64,000 nucleotides of DNA. Origin: Neelides folsomi (taxonomy: Eukaryota > Arthropoda > Collembola > Neelipleona > Neelidae). The notes beneath the pieces were generated by a model. The model saw only the letters and a program-made list of their open reading frames with translations. It had not been told where the DNA came from and searched no databases. Shown in pieces: positions 1 through 14,300 of the stretch. Numbering within the stretch: position 1 is the stretch's first letter; every line of letters starts with the position of its first letter. The DNA is taken from assembly GCA_034687125.1 (NCBI GenBank), contig JAQGBZ010000050.1:124001-188000 (forward strand), given 5' to 3'. Made by a program: the position numbers and the translations under genes.

Positions 1-3000
1 TTTTAATGTTGTACGTTAATTAAATTTATAATAATTCTAAATGTGCTAATTTGAAAAATACAGTTTTACTTTTCTATTAACTTGTGATTCTTGTGGTTTC
101 AAATCCAAAGAGCAGAGGAGAAATTCAACAAAAATCTTCTAATGTAAAAGAACACGAATTACTTTCTTCCTTAAAGATACATCAAGTTCAATTTGAAGAT
201 GAATGAATTTTGTTTTTCCCATTCGCATGTTTCGGCCTCCTTCCTTGGATAACGTCCAAAAGTTGAAGTTGTAATTGGAAAATATAGAAAGATTTTGCTT
301 CCTCCCTCCCTTCAACTTCTTCCATTCCTCCTTAGCAATTCTCGTAGAAATGAGTTTACGAACTTTGAAGTGCATCTTTATGCGAGCTTTCCAATCTCCA
401 CCTCCGGGAAGATACATTTTACTTCATAATAAATATACGAACCATATACCTTCTCAAAACTCCAACATATTCCTCCACATAAAAATCTAACTACTGAAGA
501 GGGGTGCAGCCATCCATAGAGAAAATCCATAGTTCCGCAATATTACACTTACTCCCATCATCTGCTCGGCAAAGTGCTGGTTGAACATTGTATTCACTAT
601 TTACATCCACCACAATATAAATCCCAAATCCCTTCAGCGACATCATATTAAACTAACAGATTGAGTTAAGGAAGGGCGACCACCCACGAGAAACTCAATA
701 TGGGCACTAGACAGTTTCCAACTAATGCACCTAAGAAGATTTATAAGTTCAGAGACATTTTATATAACTAACGATAAGGTGTAAAGATGCTATCGTGTAA
801 GATACGCTTTTGGGAGCCGAGAAATCTCCTGAGAGTTTTCTATTAAAAAATAGAATATCAACACACTGCTTCTTTACTAATATTAGCATGCAGATATGTA
901 TAGTGTAGTTTTCCCAAGAGGAAACTTTACTTTCAAACAAATTATTACTTTTGAGGAGCTTCTTCTGAGAATGAAGGAGGAGTAAACTGAAGTTGCTTGA
1001 ATATTTGTGGTCATGTCCACCCATCCTTGAATTTTGAACCAACAGAGCGATGAGAGCAATAAGTATAGCCTTGTGTATTATTTGATCTTCAGAAATCAAG
1101 TTAAATTATGTCCATAATAAAATAGTTGCACTTCCATCATCATTAAGTTATATGATGTTATACCTATGGTATAGCCTGATTGCCTCTACTTATGGTTACT
1201 TATACAGATAGATCCTGTTTTAACGCCTCGGTATTAAGAAGAGCTAAAAGAAATATAAGTTGACGTTTAAAAAATGCGTATTATCCAATGCTCAAAATAT
1301 GTAAGGAGGATTAAGAGAGTTCTTTGAAAGATAAGGAAGATCATAAATAGGTCTTTGGTCTCTCTGTTGGTGATCTTGACACTCGAACATTGTGTGCATT
1401 CTATTACAACTACTTTGTTCAGTCATTTCTATTAGGAGTGAAGAATTGCGTGAATTAAGCATTCACTGTGAGAGCAGGTCCTTATAATATGGAGACGCTC
1501 CTCTGTGGAAAAATATTTTATTATGGAGAATCATTCAAGTGTGAGGGAACGAAATGACTTTCAATTGACACTCACACATTGAAGAGCAATCTGAATGGAT
1601 GAGTCTCATCGAGAAGATTATTTAGCAATGTGTGTGGATCTTGGAGGTCAATTTATTAACATCCCCCTCGATGAACCCTCTCATTGAATGTTGATGATGG
1701 AAGTACATTCACTATTGGTGGAGGAGTTGTTCTGTAAGCCCACATTCCTCGCTCCGACTTCACGATACAATCAGTATGAGGAACGTAAAAGGATTTTATT
1801 CAATTTATTCAAATCTCACTCTTCGCTCATTAAACATCCAAAGGCTCCATGTCTGTTCTCAAGCTACCGAATATAAACGATGATCGGTTTCATTTCCCTT
1901 TGAATCTTGTTTCAAACCTTGTTGAGCATCATCCCACCGCTGAGGATATCTCGAATGTATACACAACTTTGAGAATCTCTTCCACACTTATTGATATTTA
2001 TGAATGTACATGGCCTTAAACTTTGTCTGCCTTTTTTACACGATTTGATTCTCGTCGGGAGCAAGAAGTGATTTTATTATATGTCTTAGATATGAGATAG
2101 CTTCACTTGTAGAAATGGTTACAACTTTTCTCCTTTACTACTGTAATTTACTCCCATTCCATTTTATTGCAGAACGCATTTGCAAAGAGAAGAGAGTTTA
2201 TGGCTCAGTTCGAAGAGTGAATTTCTTCGTCATTGTTCGCCTGCCACACCTTCGTCTATTTTGCATTTCCCCATAGGGAATTTAGTAATGATACCGTCGT
2301 CAAGTTCTCTATTTTCTCCGCCTTCTCTCTTGTATGAATTGGATGCATGGAGAGATTGTTCTCACAGCCTCTTCATTCAGCCCATTGAGAAATGAAAGGA
2401 AACACTACACATGTCATACCTTACGGCCCTCCACCAACATCATAATTCATAGGGAGTGAGTCAAGTAGAGTCTTTATCTAATTTACTCCGTTCCTTGCAA
2501 TGCAAATGATGAAATTAATTTTTGTCCAGCATTCACCCGCCTCGCCCTTCAATTACGCTCAATTGTTTCCCTGGGTGGAGAATAAGTTAGTGTTTGAGGA
2601 AGAGGAAACGGAGAGGGAACGTTCTCATTTTATGGCTCATCTATGAATTCCTTTGTTCCTAAGTTGTTGTTTAAAAGCACCCATTAGCGCTTTTGGTGTT
2701 TCAAATTTCGAATAACTCATGTCTTCCTTTCTACCAATATATTTTGCCAATGAAGGCTACTGATAAGCTAAACCCCTTCTCAAAGTTTTATGGCTCAAAG
2801 ACGCGTCTCGAACGAACAAAATTTTTCTCACATGTGCAATTCTCAATTCCCTTCGACTATTAAACTGAAAATAAAACTAAACAAACCTCTGTGAGCACAC
2901 TAAACATTCGAGCTAGAATGCATTTAAGAATCAAAAACATATTTTTCTTTGTTTAGCGGGCTTTAGCCTTAACTTTTGTTTTTTATTACAGTAAATATTT

Positions 3001-5336
3001 GTAGTTATATTTCAATTTATAACTTTTCTGTTTATTTCATTTACTGTATTCAAACATGGTTCACTATTGCAAATATGTGAAAATGATGAATGGAAAGGCG
3101 TGTCCATGCATTTTCCAGAGTCAGCACATTTTAAATCAAATTAATTTGTCGCATGTTTTTTATGTTTAAACTTTGGTTATCGTTAGTTGTTGTTGACTTT
3201 ATTATTTTGTGCTAAATAAATAAGGGAATCGTGGGCAGGTTAAATTATATAGAACCATATGTTGAAATAAAAGTTCTCCAATGTGAGAGAGAACAACAAG
3301 CATAAGTGATGGAGAGAATTTATTTGAATGAAATGAATTTGATTGAGGTGACCACAATGGCAGGCGGGGCTTGTTGGAATCACCACTGCTCCAACTCGTG
3401 TAACCAGTCTCATCTCTCGGGTAGAGACATATGCTCAATAGGATTCATTAATAGATTCCCGATCTAATTAACTTTGAAGCACGGGTGGTCAGAGAGCCCA
3501 TTCCATTGGATGTTAATAGGACCCAGAGTAAATTAATTGTAATCTTTACGGCAAAAACGAGCGTATAGTTGGTGCGTGGGCTAGGAGATCTTATCTCTAC
3601 AGATGAACTGCCTACAGCAGGAAGAATTTTATTTCTTCAAGTATTGCTGGAATGGCTATCATTTTATTCACTTGCTTAAAGCTGGACTTCCGTGGAAGAA
3701 ACTTTGATGATAACAGTATAAATGCAAAAGCAACTTCGTGAAGTAATTGAATAAAAATCTCTCACGCCCAAAAGAGTATAAAAACATCAACCCTTGTACA
3801 TTTTTCTCTCTTCGTGATCCAGTTCAATTAGTAAACCAAATCATTTCGAACTCATCATTTTGATTCTTTTAATTAAGTTCCTACCTCTCAACCCCATACT
3901 TTAAAACAATACACTTTTTCATCAACTATAAAAGGCCTATCAAAACATATCATCATATATTATATACAAATGACACATATCAGTACTAATATTTTAGAAT
4001 TTTTCGTATATGAGAACAAATATTAAATATAATACGATACTTTATATTATCATACAAATTTCCCATTAGTTAGTGGCGAATAGAGATTAATAGTTGAAGG
4101 GTGCGATAAGGGATTGTGGAGGATGGGAGAAGTTAACTGGACGACTCGCCCTCATAGTCAACTGACAGTCTCATGTCGTTCTGACTCGATTTGTCTGATA
4201 ATGGAATGTCTGGAAAATTTTCCCTTTCAATAGGGTGTTAATAAGGTTCAATGAAATAGACGGACTCTCGACTTTTGTAATTTGAGGAAATAAGCACTTT
4301 CTATTCAATCTCGGGCCATTGAAGGCCAAAGATGACAACAATAGGGAGATGACGAGGCAATTCTGATCCGGATCAAAAATCTCCCCCACCAACCCCAACT
4401 TACTTTTCACCCTCTCTCAACTTCCTCCAACAATGAAATCATATCCCTATTTTTCTATTATATATTATGCATTCGACAATTGACGGATCATAAGAGTATA
4501 TAACAACTAAACGTCTCTGCATAAGCCCTTGCGTTGGTGGAGAATTGAAGAAAACAATGAGTTGCAATCAAGTCTGAATCATCAAACAAATACTTGTGTT
4601 GTAATGTTTTATTCTCTCACTTAAAAGGAAGAATTTAACCATGAATAATTATTGTTTGCTCACAAATATTTATTTTTTAAATTGTTGGTTATGAAAAGTC
4701 ATCCTTAAATATTAACATCTATACATTTATTAAAACAAATTGCTTAATCATTTTAGTACAGATTTGGCACATGATTTCAACAAACAATGCACATTATTAT
4801 GAAAATCACGCTTCGTTGCTAATTATGGAAAATAACTTAAATAACTTAGCTCGTAAGCTTAATTTTATTTTAATTAAATTGCGGAAAATCCAACAAGGTT
4901 TAATTTTTAGTTCAACAGTGTTTACATTTAAATCATCGTTAGAAATATTGTGGCTTGTGGCATACCGAATATTCTCATTGATAAATATGCTAAATATTTT
5001 AATTATGCTTTTGAATGTTCATTCATTCGTTTCATACATTCAAAAACATTGTGTTTATCTTTATTTGAAGGAAGAAGGAACATAATTTGACTAATAAAAA
5101 TAATTATCATTGAATGGTGATTTATGAATATCACTTCCAAATGATCATATGCCTAAAAAAGAAAGAGGTTAAAATTAAAAGTCAAGGGCTCGTTGTTGTA
5201 AAAGCAAGATTAACTCAACCATCTTTAACTAATATTCTTTATATCATAATACTGTTTAACTGAAGATAGTTAAACTAGTAAACTATAGTCATTAATGAAA
5301 ATGTATCAGTATTCTAAATATTTATTTATTTTATAG
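1..5336. other. No supportable gene; probable upstream intron/5' region of the adhesion gene
   Basis: Read on both strands, this stretch contains only short ORFs without convincing protein features or consistent splice borders. The first recognised exon downstream begins at a splice acceptor (5335-5336) and opens in the middle of a codon, so an upstream exon with the start codon and signal peptide must exist. I could not find it here, so this stretch is best read as an intron or as DNA upstream of one. Two TATAAAA strings (about 3777 and 3928) occur but are expected by chance in DNA this AT-rich. Confidence 0.5.
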
Positions 5337-8300
5337 CTTCAACGGACGAAGTCGATGAGAAAGATGAGAACTACCACGAGGATGATACAACATACGATGA
5401 CGATGAGGACGACGAAAAAGTTGTGGATGTTGAGCCGAAGATAAAGACAGAACCGACGGTATTCTTGAAGAGCCCAGGCGACAACGTCCATTTGAAATGT
5501 GAAGGAGAGAATCTGAGTAAGTCATGCATGAGAAGACCCTAACTGATAATAGACAATAGAGAAATCTTTAATCTTTTAACAAGATTTGGTAAGAATTTCT
5601 ATATTTAACGGCTGACTCTTTTGCTCCTTAGACCATTTTGCGACCATCTGGCAGAAAGACACAGAGCTTCTCGTTGTTGGCGAGAATGTCCTGACTAGCG
5701 ACAAAAGATACAAGTTGCTCGAAAAGGATTCAACTCTCATTATTTCCAATTTGACTGCTACCGATGCTGGGAAATATACTTGCAAAATCAGTTCGACACT
5801 CCTTTCCGTCTCTGTCACTCACACCGTCCATGTAAAAGGTAAGCAATTTTAAACGCCTACGCACCAATTCTACGCAATTGAAGAACATCTCAAGGAATTC
5901 TATGTAACAATGTTGACCTTTATGAAATGAACTACATAATGCAAAATACGCACTATTGTATTCTAAATTAAAATTCAGTTGGTTTTATCAATCTGAATGA
6001 ACTTGTTCATGCAAAAAATGTTCTCACGAATTCTCAGCATTACTACTTCTATTATGTCATCATTTAGAGCAGAGATGAGAGTTTTGTGAAGTCAAGAGAT
6101 AATTACACATGCTTAAGGGAAATTTATGCAACAAGGAAAAAACATGATTATGAATGATTAATTATGTCTTGAAAAAAGTAGGAGGAAACAATGAATTAAA
6201 GTCAAGATGATATATTAATTTTCGCGTCTTTGGGAAAGCGGACTTTCATGCCGAGAGCCATCCGTGCTTTCACCAAGATTTACGATGAGGAGTGGCAAAA
6301 AATTGTGTTTGTAATCCCCTGTGAATCAAATTCATTTCTTTCCCCCCTCTCACGTAAGATCCAAAGTTGTATCAAATATATGTAAAGTAGGACCACCAAC
6401 AAAGTGTTTGATTTAATCTCAAGACTTCAAGATATATACTAGATTTCCTTAGACAGGTTTATCTGTAAAAATGTTTTGGTGGAGGGGATTAAAGGTCAGG
6501 GTGAGAGCCGACGTCAGTTCCCCACTTCTTCCAAACCCACCGGTTTAATTTCCCCGTGAAATTGAAATTGAGTTTTGGGAAATGAGCACAATGAACATTT
6601 ACACCGCCGTGGCTCGGTGGGGGTAAAAGTAAATGGAAAATGAGAAAATTGTTGAATGGCAGGCGGATCTGAGAGACCTGCAATTTATTGACACTTCGTG
6701 TCTCACTATCTAATTCTCTCTTGCTCCCCTGCTCAAAGTCCCATGTAGCCGTTTGATGGGTCTTGTAATCATTTATAATAGCCTCAGGAGCGAAGGCCAT
6801 TACAATCAATCAATAATGAGCCTGTAATTGTAATTGTAGCACCGTATTTAATTCGACCATTGTAGATTGAAATGTGGAATGAATTTTCAGCCCAGCCACG
6901 CGTATCTCTTCAGGATCCAGTTCGTGTCGTGAAGAGCGGCGAACCTGTCAGTCTCTCGTGTAACGTGACGGGATATCCTGAACCGACTGTTTCGTGGGAA
7001 AGAAAGGTATTGACTCTTCATGATTTCTCTCCCTGGTACAATCATTTCACTCTCCCCTTGTCATTCCCATGATTTCCTGGTTTATTCACCCAATTACCTC
7101 AAACCTCACATCATGTGCAGTATGCAAGCAATCAAAAACAATATTTCCCTTCTAACAACCAATTCTCAATTTATGCCCCCATGTGTCAATAAAATATAAC
7201 TGCTGATGAGCTCTGCCTTTTTATCAACCAATTTAGAAAAAACATCAAGTGTATGCCAAACATCAATTCTATTTAAAATGGTTTTCTGTATAAAAGGTCA
7301 TGTCCATGTCAAATAAGATAGTGAAATTGTACGCATACAGATCTTTCAATGCTTACTTACTCTTCAGATTTATTACTCGGTATATTACCAAATAAACTCA
7401 TTTGCTCTGTCAGAGGATTAAAAAGTCGTAAGAAAATTATCATATATTAAGCATTTAAAATTGTTTCTATTTTAAAAAGTATCAGTATTTAGTGCATATA
7501 TCCAAATTGTTCATTTAATCTTAAATGCTTATATTGGCTCCCATTATATTGTAACTATTTACATTCAATTCTCACGTACATCAAAGACCTTTTCATGGTT
7601 CGATACCGACCAATTACAACAGCTAAATACGAAGACTGATCAGATCGTCGATTATGAATGTGTATATTGAATTATATATAGCAACATTTTTAGACCCAAT
7701 TAATTTTATCACGGTTCTTTGACATTTCAAACCGTTCAATTTTAATTGCTCTTCTACGCCCCTAGTCTTCTTCCTTTGAATAAAGGAATGAGTCAGTTTA
7801 TCTAAAAGTGTAACTGAAACTGATTCAACTTTTAATGTGTATGTTGGTCTGAATGTCGATTTGAGATGTAGATTCAGATGGCAAATGTTCACTCATAGCT
7901 TGAGGGAGAAGCCAACTTCCTCATTCGGAACATGTTTCTTTCACCGTTTTTGTTTGACTTCCACACATTTCATACAAATGCTAAATTTCACGCTTATGAG
8001 ATTTGACGTACTGGCAAGGGCTAAAGTTCATTTCTCAGAGTGAGAAAATTGAAAAACAAGCAAAGTTCACACAGTAGTCTTAACGTGTAATAAGTGAGCT
8101 TAAAATAGGTCTGAGCTGATCTTGTTTTGAAATTGTAATGAAGAGACAAATGAAATTTAGAGAGCAAATTATTTCATGTACACTAAGTAGGTGGATAAGT
8201 ACAAATGAATGTTGTGACTACTAAATCCATGTTGCAAATACACATGAGAGAAATTTTTCACAATAAAGTTATAAAAAATATATTTAATCTATTGTAAGTA

Positions 8301-11300
8301 CGCACTTACATAGTACATTACATACCATATAAATCTATCTACAGATACTTATACATAATTAATGTTTATTATTTATTACTGTATCGATGTAATAGTTATC
8401 TTGGGATAATAGTGTTAGTTTAGTATAACGGTGTGTAATTGAGGATTATCTAATTACTAGTAGTTTTGTTATGTTGAAAGATCAGCTATGCTATAAGTAC
8501 TGCCAGTACTACAATAAGAGTAAGATTACTTATGCGTATAATTAATAATAATTATTATTCTACTTAAATTACAAATATGTGTATGAGAAAGTTTTAATTT
8601 GCATAAGTATAATCAGTTGAGATTTAAATATTTAATAATATGTTTATTTATTTATAAATTAATGATAGCAATATTTTCTTCCTGTGATATTATAGAATCT
8701 CGAAATGGGAAATATTTTAATGAACCAACATTTTTTCCATTACTTTCGTGCTAATAAAGCTTTATTGTTATTTCATAAGAACAACCATAACTTCATAACA
8801 CTTGCATATGTCTGTCAGTTTTCTTTACTTATGAAGTTACGAATTTATGACGATAGTTTATATACAAAAGCGGCTAATTAGATGAGCCATGTAATATTGC
8901 CAGATATACTTTAGAATTTAAATTAGTCTGACTAACTCTTTAACTTCAAATGACAATAATTAGTTTAAGTTTTGGACAACAAGTCGTAAATTATGTTTTT
9001 ACATTCCAACACGCAATTTTTATTTATTCATTTATTTATTTCTAAAAACCCAGGCTTTTCCTTCTCAATTATTCAGAATATCAAATCTTGGATTTGAATG
9101 TTCAAGTTCTGATGTTTGCATTTGTGAAGTCGTTGAAAGAAATGTATTTTATTGCCGTTTGGTTAAGAGGAATTTTAGGAACTTTGAATTCCCAATCTGT
9201 ATTTTCTAATCTTGAAAAAGTGCGGAAGTTGAAAAGGAATTTTGAACAGATGTGAGAGATTCAATTAAGTTTAGAAGAAAGGAGATAATACGACAGAATG
9301 AAATGGAAGGTTTAGTACAGCGAGCGTACGGTCTAATAAACCATTAAACCTTTCAATTTAATAGTCGGAATCAGTAATTCTACTCAAATTATTAACTATC
9401 TAAGGATATGAATTAATGTACCCTTATTTACCGTATTGCTCTGTAGGCGGAGCCGGCCATTCTCAACCTTCTGGCACATTTTGAAATATGGCCCAACACT
9501 ATATGGATTCCCATTTTTGATATAACCCCTGCAACCCCTTTTAACGAATTTCATTAAAAAGATATCTTATCCTTTTATTATGCTCCAACAATGCCTTACA
9601 TTCGTATGGACATAACAAAATGGACATCGAAACATATATGGAATAGTCAAAAGAATATATTTATTATACCTATTCATGCTCTCCAAAGTAATGTACTTTC
9701 AGAGAGCAATAGTGGCAAGCCACCCATAAGGAGAAGCCACATAAATTACGAAGAATGGGATATCCCGCCGAGTGCAAATTTTCTTTCCCTTATCTCTCCT
9801 AAGAATTTTTGGCTCTGATACTCCGATTCCTTTCTTCTGTTTTGAAATAGTACAGACGTAAGTATAAGAATACTTCCCATGTGTATAGATAATAGTTCCA
9901 AGAATCCGGAGCGCAAAAATGATTGCGAAATTTTACTATTTCCAGATGTGTCCAGCCTCGCTTCCTCAAGCTTAGCATTGTTCATTTGAGAAAAACTGAA
10001 CATGACCCAATGATCCCTTTCCACACTGGAGTTAAATTAAATAAGAAGGAAACCCTCATCAACAGCCAGGAATTCCTTATCGCTTATCTTCAGCTTAACG
10101 AGTCATTGTACGACTCCTCAAGGATTCTAAAAATTATAAGAATCTTTAAAAGCCTTTCCTTTTTCATTCATGCTCACAAAGAGCCCTTACAACGATTTCC
10201 TTTTTCACTAAAAAGGCGTCTACAAGTGGACGTGATTGAAGTGGACAAGGTGTCTTAATAGCGACAAAACTGTACATTTTATACTAGCAATTGGCTGTTG
10301 TAAAAGTGAATTCCCAAGGCTCGCATTTCAAAAGTCATTCAAAAGTTTGTATTGGTTTACCTAAAGACCTGAAGAAGGAAATGAAATAAGTTGTACGAGT
10401 AGATATACAACTTGTTACAGGATATTTTATCAATTTGGATATTCATGAGATTCATGACCATACCATATATTATAAAAGTACACGGAGTTACACTTAGGGT
10501 GATTGAGACCGTCGAGGGTTCAGAGTGAGTTCCTGAGACTCCTCCACCTCTGGACATGGATTAGATTAAAAAAGGATGGAAGGTTGAGCGGAAATCATTA
10601 CATGGAGTAAAATGCTACATCCGTTCCTTATATAACCAACCATATGTTTCGGAAATTAGCCCGTCTAAAAGGGAATTTAGTTGAGAAAGGGAGCCTGGCA
10701 TTATTATGATTCCTAACCACCCTTTCTCTTTCCCCATTCTTATTATTATGTATGGAACATGAAAGTGATCGTTCCTCGCCCTCTGCTCCATTGTATTATT
10801 TTACGTAATATTTAAGTGTCTTCGGAGGATGAATGAATGACTCTTGGAGGGCGACCAGGAATAGACATCGTCCCTATTCTGCATATGATGGTTTGAGTAA
10901 TGTCTTGCCACATTAGGACTTCTCTTCCCGTACTTCCAGTACAACTCTTCGAGAGTGGAGAATGTGTTGAAAAATGTAATTTCATGATTTATCATTCTCC
11001 GAATAAGGGTCTTAGCAATTCTTTATTTTCCTCCCTCAATGGCCCTACATTAGTCTGTATCAAATGACGTGCGGAGAGAATAAATAGAAGGTCTGCTGTG
11101 TTTCGGCTAACCAGAGATTTCATGGGAACATTTATAAATATTTACTGGGCTCGGCCCTCTCTCCCTTTGACCTCTGACTTGAGGCCTTGTACAAGAGTTA
11201 ATAAGATTCCTTTTAACTCTTCTGGCACATGTCGTGAGTCAGGAGTAATTGGTTTGAGATCTCCATTCACCCCGCTATTCTCCCGGCATAACAAATGAGA

Positions 11301-14300
11301 AAGCTCCGCCGATGCATACAAGGACCATTCCTAAACCTCACCTTTTTGTATATATAATCCACATAAGGTCATCATCACACTGCTTTTTCTCCCCTCTGAA
11401 AGCTCAGAGTGCAAAAAGGCAAAAAAGTAAAAGCTCATCTTTGGCCCATCAGCGCCCTTCAAATCAATCTTGACTTAACAAATTTACGACAAGGGAGGGA
11501 GAAATGGCATCCCGCTGCGCATAAAAATAATTGTTCCCAATTTTTATGTTTCTGCCTTTTGACTCCTGAGGATAATTGTTTAGCCTGCGCACCAAACTAT
11601 CTATAATGGCAGTTCAATATAAAAAATCAACCCATTTTCGCGATTTGGTTCATGAAAACTAACGATAAATATTTTATACTTTGACATCTCTCTCTCTTCG
11701 ATGAAATGATTAATGATTGCTCTTCAATTACAGGGGAAAAAGATGCCGAATGGGCAACAGCGAGTGGTTGGGTCAGAAATTATGTTCGAGAGCGTGTCTC
11801 GTCACCATGCGGGAGTCTACGAATGCGTGGCTGTCAACGAGTACGGGACGGCCACAACAGCCATGCATCTCCAAATTACATGTAAGTCATCTCTTGTTCT
11901 TGAACTTGGGTTCACTCTAAGCATAGCAATTGAAGAGTGAGGGCGGGGAAGGTGAAGAATAAGGGTAAAACAAAAGCAGGAAGCAGACAGCTCTTCTCAC
12001 ACATTTAGAGCCTAACCATCGTCACCTCGAATTCCGAGATTATAACGAGCCATCCATTATTTATTTACTTTCATCTTCCCTTTTTTACCTGAGACAAAAC
12101 ATGACTTGCTCGAGGAGCCAGAGGGATGATATAGCAAACAAGCAAGTCTTCTCATAAGCGGATTCAGCACTTTTTTCCTCATTTGGATTACCCGTTTGAA
12201 AGAAAGGTTTTCTTGAGAATGAGAGAGAGAGAATGGGGGATGTATGAGTAATGATGTGGCGAGTCTTCTCATTTACTCATCCCAAATATCAACATTATGA
12301 TGAGAAAAAGTGATGGGGTCCCAAAAAGGATTTACCACCTTTAATTAATATATGCTGTAAGAGAATAGAGCATAATTAGATAATCATAAAACCAATTGCG
12401 CCCAATTTCTCATGCAGTCGTCAAGAAAGGAAGGGTAACAAAGGGATGTTGAAAATATCGGAGACATCGTGACATCAAGTACGAATGTTCCAGGCGTGTG
12501 AGCCATCAGGTCGTGAGTAATCGGGCATTCAAGAGAGGGGAAGTGGAAGGAAATAGGATTTAAGTGCGATGATGAGAAATCGTAAATTGTTTCTTCATCA
12601 TTGAAATTGAGACTTTTTGGCAGCCTTGGCAAGTCAGCTTTGTGAAGAAGCGAAGCAAACAGTGGGAATTTCCATTCTTTCCCCTTTTTCGATAGTTGCA
12701 GTTTGCAGTGAGAAAACTGAGCTCATAAGTTTCCGCTAAATTTCCCTGTCAGCTTAATACCGCAAATAAAGCTTCCTCTCGGTTCCACGAGAAGAAGTCC
12801 ATAAAGGGCCAAACTACCAATGTAGCGTTGGCGGAAGACTCTCAATTCCCTCTCGGATTCTTCAAAATTAACTCTCATTCCTTAATTCCTTATATAGGTA
12901 TTTAGGGTTGGAAATGAGCAAGGACTCACCCCATTCGTTCCGATATGGAAAACATATAATGCGAGGGGACGAGAGCCATATTTTTACACTTTAAAGGCGA
13001 TTAAAATCACACTCGGCTCTTGAGCCCAAAGAACCTATTAACTTCTTCCACGTGCCATTTTTTCACATTCTTCGGAGTCTCGGAGCCCGATACGGGCCCA
13101 ACGGGTTCCGTGCGCGCAAAAAGTTTACATTTGAAACCGAGGCATACGGAGAGAGACAGAGAAAGAAGGCTTCCTATTCATTCTCAACCATAACACATAT
13201 ATATATATATACAAACTTCATCGGATAGACACACACATTCATTCCCGGTGCTGAGCTACGTAGACAAAGTAGAGGCTGTGGTGATACTTATGAATAGAAT
13301 CGAATTTAATATAAGCAATAATATGGCATATGGATACGAATTGCATAGAGTTACACAGGAAGGATCTTTTGAGAATGTTTTACTCCCTCTCACTTTCTCT
13401 GAGAGAGATGAATGAAACGAATGCGACTCTTGTCAACCCAAACCCATAAGTTCTTGCCGACATTTTTAATAAGGCGTAGTCGAGATAGGAGTTAATAACT
13501 TATTAACTGAGGAGTTACAAATGGTAATTTAATTTTTCTTTCCTCGTTATTGTCGCGTTTTCAGACATGCCTGAGATTGAAATCGAGAGGGAATCGGTGA
13601 ACTCTGGGAAAGGACTTGAAGCGGAGCTTGTTTGCAATGTCCATGCTGAGCCGAAAGCTCAAGTAATTTGGTATAAGGATGGCCGTCCCGTCGACACCGC
13701 CACTAACCATATTATTGAAATGAGTCGTGTCTACACCCTTCACATCCGTGGAGTCCAAGAGTCCGACTTTGGAAATTACACTTGCGTCGCCAACAACACG
13801 CACGGGCGGGCGAACAAGAGCATTCTGCTTTCAGGTAAAATAAATATATACATAAACCCCCTTTTAAATATACGCAGACAAATGAAAACAAGGAATTGTT
13901 ATCAAGAACCATCTCCTAATCACTCTATCTTTACCAACGTCTAGTAAAAAAGTCTAATGAGACGGTCCGACCACTTTGGCCCTAATTGCCCTACGAGGGA
14001 GATTTATATCTTCATCAGGGAATCTCTATTCAATCTTTATGTGCGAATTGGAACTGAATCACATATTTTTATGTTTTTACAGGAACTCCTAGTCAACCCG
14101 TGTTGAAGAACAGCGGCCTGGGAAAGGACATGAAGAGCTACAACTTGGAATGGAGCTTCGAGAGCACTCTTCCCGTCGAGACCTATACTCTCAAATACAG
14201 AAAGGTGAGCTGAGCTGACCGACTAATGAGGAACATATGCTCTGTGCAATTAGGAACTTTCATACATGATGATTTATTACCTCCTAATATGATTCGGGTC

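Noticed and set aside
3777-3935. Two TATAAAA boxes as a possible promoter of the adhesion gene
   Set aside because: No start codon or exon follows at a sensible distance and the motif is frequent here by composition.
4771-5085. 104-codon plus-strand ORF rich in Leu, Ile and Phe, resembling membrane segments
   Set aside because: AT-rich DNA yields such hydrophobic ORFs by chance, and there are no flanking splice signals, receptor motifs or matching neighbours.
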